In this document: piece by piece, positions 4,814 through 7,411 of the stretch
Layout: every line of letters starts with the position of its first letter
Position numbering within the stretch: the stretch's first letter is position 1
NCBI GenBank assembly: GCA_002427975.1
Contig: DIZT01000070.1
Span: forward strand, 2,256-9,666
Direction of reading: 5' to 3'
Origin: Micrococcaceae bacterium UBA6021
Lineage (GTDB): Bacteria > Actinomycetota > Actinomycetes > Actinomycetales > Micrococcaceae
Length of the DNA stretch: 7,411 nt
Made by a program: the position numbers and the translations under genes
The notes under the pieces: model-generated
Database searches by the model: none
The model's input: only the letters and a program-made list of their open reading frames with translations
Told to the model about the DNA's origin: nothing

Positions 4814-5803
4814 TCAGCCCAGGATCTTGCGGAGGTACTGCAGCTGCCTGATCCAGTGGTGCTCCTGGCCGCCCTCGTGGTTGTTGAACCGGTAGACCTC
4901 GATCTCCTTGACGCCGCCGTAGGCGTTGAAGCTGGCGAACACGGTGGATGGCGGGCAGACATCGTCCATCTGCGCCACCGAATACATGGCCGGCGCGGTG
5001 GCCGACCGGGCGAGGTTGACGCCGTCGAAATAGTTCAGGACCGCCAGCATGGGTTCATACCGGTCGCGGTGCCTGCCCAGGAACGCCGCGATTTCCGGGT
5101 ACGGGCCGCGGGCTGCGATGTCAATGGCCCTGGGGAAGTCCTGCAGGAACGGAACGTCGGGCAGCGCGGCGATGACGCCGTCGAGCCTTCCGGCAACGAG
5201 CCCGGCGACGGCCACCACAATGCCGCCGCCCTGGCTGATCCCGGCGACGACCACGCGCGATGCATCCACCTCGGGGTGGGCCTGCGCCGCTTCCACCGCA
5301 CGGAACGCGTCAACATACACGCGGCGGTAGTAGTAGTCCTCTCGGCTGCCGGCACCCCTGGTCATGAGCCCCGCGTAAGCCACTTCGCCGGCGGACGGGT
5401 GGGGATCAGCCGTTTCGCCGAGGATCCCGCCGTAGCCCTGGCCGCGGGTGTCCATGATGAAATGCGCATAGCCGGCCTGCGCCCACCTGGTGTCCTGGTT
5501 GACCAGACCGCGCCCACCCGAGTAGCCGATGTACTGCACGACGACGGGTAGCCGGGTTCCGGTGCGACGGTTCGCCGGGAGGTGCAGCCAGCCCTTGATC
5601 GGCGCGCCGCCGTAGCCGGCGAAGGTGACGTCGAAGGTATCGATGACCGTCAGGTGGTTCTCCACCGGCTCGAAGGTTGCATTCAGCGGGAACGTCCGGG
5701 CTTCCTCAAGGGTGGCGTCCCAGAATTCCTGCAGGTCGGCGGGCGGCGTGACGGTGGACGTGTAGCGGCGAAGCTGGTCAAGGGGGAGGTCGAAGAGGGG
5801 CAT
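4814..5803 (-). CDS. Acetylxylan esterase / cephalosporin-C deacetylase family (CE7) hydrolase
   Basis: This 329-residue alpha/beta-hydrolase has the carbohydrate esterase family 7 signature set. DTRGQG at 118-123 is the RGQ motif, GISQGGG at 188-194 carries nucleophile Ser190, MDDVCPPST at 279-287 gives acid Asp280, and NNHEGG at 307-312 gives His309. YIGYSGG (91-97) supplies the oxyanion-side Tyr region. Length is normal for the family. There is no signal peptide, so it should act in the cytoplasm on imported acetylated oligosaccharides or small acetyl esters. The substrate cannot be read from sequence. It lies 106 bp downstream of rhamnulokinase on the same strand and may be co-transcribed or have its own promoter in that gap. 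The ATG at 5803 has only a distant AGGA (about 11 nt away). A palindrome follows the stop at once. Confidence 0.93.
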   Translation of the reverse strand: MPLFDLPLDQLRRYTSTVTPPADLQEFWDATLEEARTFPLNATFEPVENHLTVIDTFDVTFAGYGGAPIKGWLHLPANRRTGTRLPVVVQYIGYSGGRGLVNQDTRWAQAGYAHFIMDTRGQGYGGILGETADPHPSAGEVAYAGLMTRGAGSREDYYYRRVYVDAFRAVEAAQAHPEVDASRVVVAGISQGGGIVVAVAGLVAGRLDGVIAALPDVPFLQDFPRAIDIAARGPYPEIAAFLGRHRDRYEPMLAVLNYFDGVNLARSATAPAMYSVAQMDDVCPPSTVFASFNAYGGVKEIEVYRFNNHEGGQEHHWIRQLQYLRKILG

Positions 5804-5846
5804 GGGCAGTCAGGTCCTGTCTCGTCTGGTTGCTACCGGAGATCCT

Positions 5847-5857
5847 ACGTCATACAA
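5847..5857 (-). promoter_or_regulatory. Possible GntR-type operator upstream of the esterase
   Basis: TTGTATGACGT on the minus strand fits the TNGTNNNACNN core used by many FadR/FCD-type GntR regulators, lacking only the final A. It lies 44 bp before the esterase start, in the rhamnulokinase-esterase gap. No regulator gene is in the window, so this is a weak motif match only. Confidence 0.2.
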
Positions 5858-5909
5858 ACCCTCCGGCGGCATCCTTTGTCGTGTGGGAGTCAGATACTGT
5901 CGCGCGGGA

Positions 5910-7397
5910 TCAGATACGCGAGAGCTGCGGCGTGAATGTCTGGAGCTCTTGCGATGCCACCACCAGGCGGCGCAGTTCCGTGAGGCCTCCGCTGACGTGC
6001 CCGGCGGCCCGGGCCTGGACAAGGACATTCCCGACGGCGGTCGCTTCCACGGGCCCGGCGATGACGCGTTTGCCGGTGGCGTCGGCCGTGAGCTGGCAGA
6101 GGAGCCGGTTCTGCGAGCCGCCGCCCACCACATGGACCACGTCCACCGTTCGGTCGGCGAGGCGTTCGGCGTCCGCGATGGTCCGGGCGTAGCCCGTGGC
6201 CAGGCTGTCAATGATGCAGCGGGTGATGGCTGCGGGGTCATCCGGCAGGACGTCCCCGGCGTGCCGGACCGTTGCCCGGATGCGTGCGGGCATGTTGTCC
6301 GGGGCGATGAAGGAGGAATCGTCGGGGTTGATCGTCGGGCCGCCGGGGGGCAGCGCCGCGGCGGCATCGAGCAGATCGGCGAGTTCGGGTTTGTAGCCTT
6401 CCGCGGCCCAGGTCCGTTGGCACTCGCTGAGGAGCCAGAGCCCGCCCATGTTGCGCAAATAGCGGATGGTGCCGTCCACGCCGCGTTCGTTGGTGAAGTT
6501 CGCTTCCCGGCTGGCTTCAGTCAGGACGGGGTGCTTCAGTTCCAGGCCCACCAGGGACCAGGTGCCGGAGGAGATGTAGGCGAAGTTCTCTTCCTGGGCA
6601 GGGACGGCGGCGACGGCGGAGGCGGTGTCGTGCGAGCCGACGGCCACCACCTTCGTGTCGGCGGGCAGCCCGACCCGAGCGGCGATGTCCGGCAGCAGGC
6701 TGCCCACCGTTTCACCGGGTTCGATCAGCGGTGGGAACAGGTCTTTGGGCAGGCCGAGGGCAGTGAGGAACTCGGTGGCCCACTCCCCCGCGACGGCGTC
6801 GAACAGGCCCGTCGTGGAGGCGTTCGTGGCCTCCGTCCGGCGCTGCCCGGTGAGGAGGAAAGCGATCAGGTCCGGGATAAGCAGGGCCTGCACACCCTCC
6901 AGTGCCGGCTCGGTGGCCAGCTGGTAGAGGGTGTTGAACTGCAGGAACTGGAGTCCGGTGGTGGCGTAGAGGCGGGCCGGGTCCAGTTTCCGGTGGACGG
7001 GCGCGACGGCGGCGCGGCTGCGTTCATCGCGGTAACTGTAAGGCTGGGACGTGAGTTCGCCCTTGGTGTTGACCAGGCCGTAGTCCACCGCCCAGGTGTC
7101 GATCCCGATGCTGGTGATGGTTTCGCCCCGAACCGCGGCCGCGCGTGCCGCCGCGGCGAGGCCCGTGAGGACCTCGCCGAACAGGGCGTCGAAATCCCAG
7201 CGGAGGCCGCCGTCAAGCTCCACCACACCGTTGGGGAAACGGTGCACCGTTTCCAGCGCCACGCCCAACCCGGTCACCCGGCCGAGGATGACCCTGCCGG
7301 AGGAGGCACCGATATCGACGGCGGCAAAGACGCCGTGGGCAGAAGTACCGCCGCCGAACCCTTTGCCTTCGACGGCACGGGTTTCCGACGTGCTCAT
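5910..7397 (-). CDS. rhaB: Rhamnulokinase
   Basis: It phosphorylates L-rhamnulose to L-rhamnulose 1-phosphate with ATP, the second step of L-rhamnose catabolism after the isomerase. The 495 residues have the FGGY-kinase two-domain layout. Phosphate-binding AAVDIGASSGRV is at 25-36. GIDTWAVDYGL (98-108) is typical of rhamnulokinases. GSHDTASAV (254-262) holds catalytic-base Asp257. The second-domain ATP site follows: SSGTWSLVG (277-285), VVGGGSQNRLL (423-433) and EATAVGN (451-457). The first 20 residues are a Gly/Ser-rich extension. The ATG at 7397 has no Shine-Dalgarno on its strand, but it overlaps a TGA in the next frame (ATGA). An upstream gene ending there could couple translation. The frame stays open to the window edge, so a start further upstream cannot be excluded. 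A rhamnose isomerase or aldolase gene would be expected upstream, outside the window. Confidence 0.94.
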   Translation of the reverse strand: MSTSETRAVEGKGFGGGTSAHGVFAAVDIGASSGRVILGRVTGLGVALETVHRFPNGVVELDGGLRWDFDALFGEVLTGLAAAARAAAVRGETITSIGIDTWAVDYGLVNTKGELTSQPYSYRDERSRAAVAPVHRKLDPARLYATTGLQFLQFNTLYQLATEPALEGVQALLIPDLIAFLLTGQRRTEATNASTTGLFDAVAGEWATEFLTALGLPKDLFPPLIEPGETVGSLLPDIAARVGLPADTKVVAVGSHDTASAVAAVPAQEENFAYISSGTWSLVGLELKHPVLTEASREANFTNERGVDGTIRYLRNMGGLWLLSECQRTWAAEGYKPELADLLDAAAALPPGGPTINPDDSSFIAPDNMPARIRATVRHAGDVLPDDPAAITRCIIDSLATGYARTIADAERLADRTVDVVHVVGGGSQNRLLCQLTADATGKRVIAGPVEATAVGNVLVQARAAGHVSGGLTELRRLVVASQELQTFTPQLSRI

Positions 7398-7411
7398 CGG
7401 AGGAAGGCTGC

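Noticed and set aside
5890..5917. Direct repeat CAGATAC (5891-5897 and 5911-5917), 20 bp apart, at the end of rhaB.
   Set aside because: Seven-bp repeats are expected by chance at this scale; one copy overlaps the stop codon and there is no other support.

Overview
The window is high-GC DNA with short intergenic gaps. Its gene content and order (HAD phosphatase, glutaredoxin, rex, bS22, BdtA-like HTH) point to a high-GC actinobacterium, most likely a Micrococcaceae member such as Arthrobacter or Pseudarthrobacter. The genus is an inference from gene order and protein style; no marker gene such as 16S rRNA is present.

Layout. 1-618 (+) is the 3' part of a gene for a small membrane protein with a Pro/Tyr/Gln-rich N-terminus. 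A hairpin at 633-653 separates it from the convergent rex gene (674-1381, -), which lies downstream of a glutaredoxin-like gene (1472-1726, -). Divergent from these is a SerB-like HAD-IB phosphatase (1813-2631, +). Both divergent genes have a TANNNT -10 hexamer 6-7 nt before the ATG, as expected for leaderless mRNAs. The HAD stop codon lies inside a nearly perfect 60-bp palindrome (2626-2685). Next on the minus strand come the 32-residue ribosomal protein bS22 (2765-2863) with an intrinsic terminator, and a 70-residue BdtA/excisionase-type helix-turn-helix protein (3020-3232).

3377-4483 (-) is a class I DAHP synthase, the entry enzyme of aromatic amino acid synthesis. Its upstream region is the most interesting part of the window. 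A promoter-like TTGCGG-N17-TATGGT lies 6 nt before an ATG that opens a 19-codon ORF (4656-4597). The peptide, MTNRWYAYFSLALEGPASN, packs Trp, Tyr, Tyr and Phe into five consecutive codons. Its stop codon sits in the loop of a 14-bp hairpin, followed by a perfect 10-bp hairpin and a third one near the synthase ribosome binding site. This is the architecture of a ribosome-mediated attenuator that could sense all three aromatic amino acids.

The right-hand third is a carbohydrate module on the minus strand: a rhamnulokinase (5910-7397) followed by a CE7-family acetyl esterase (4814-5803). A second, less perfect 66-bp palindrome (4745-4810) begins 3 nt after the esterase stop. Rhamnulokinase phosphorylates L-rhamnulose; the esterase could remove acetyl groups from plant-derived sugars, so the pair fits plant polysaccharide use.

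There are no tRNA or rRNA genes, insertion sequences, phage genes or CRISPR arrays that I can recognise.
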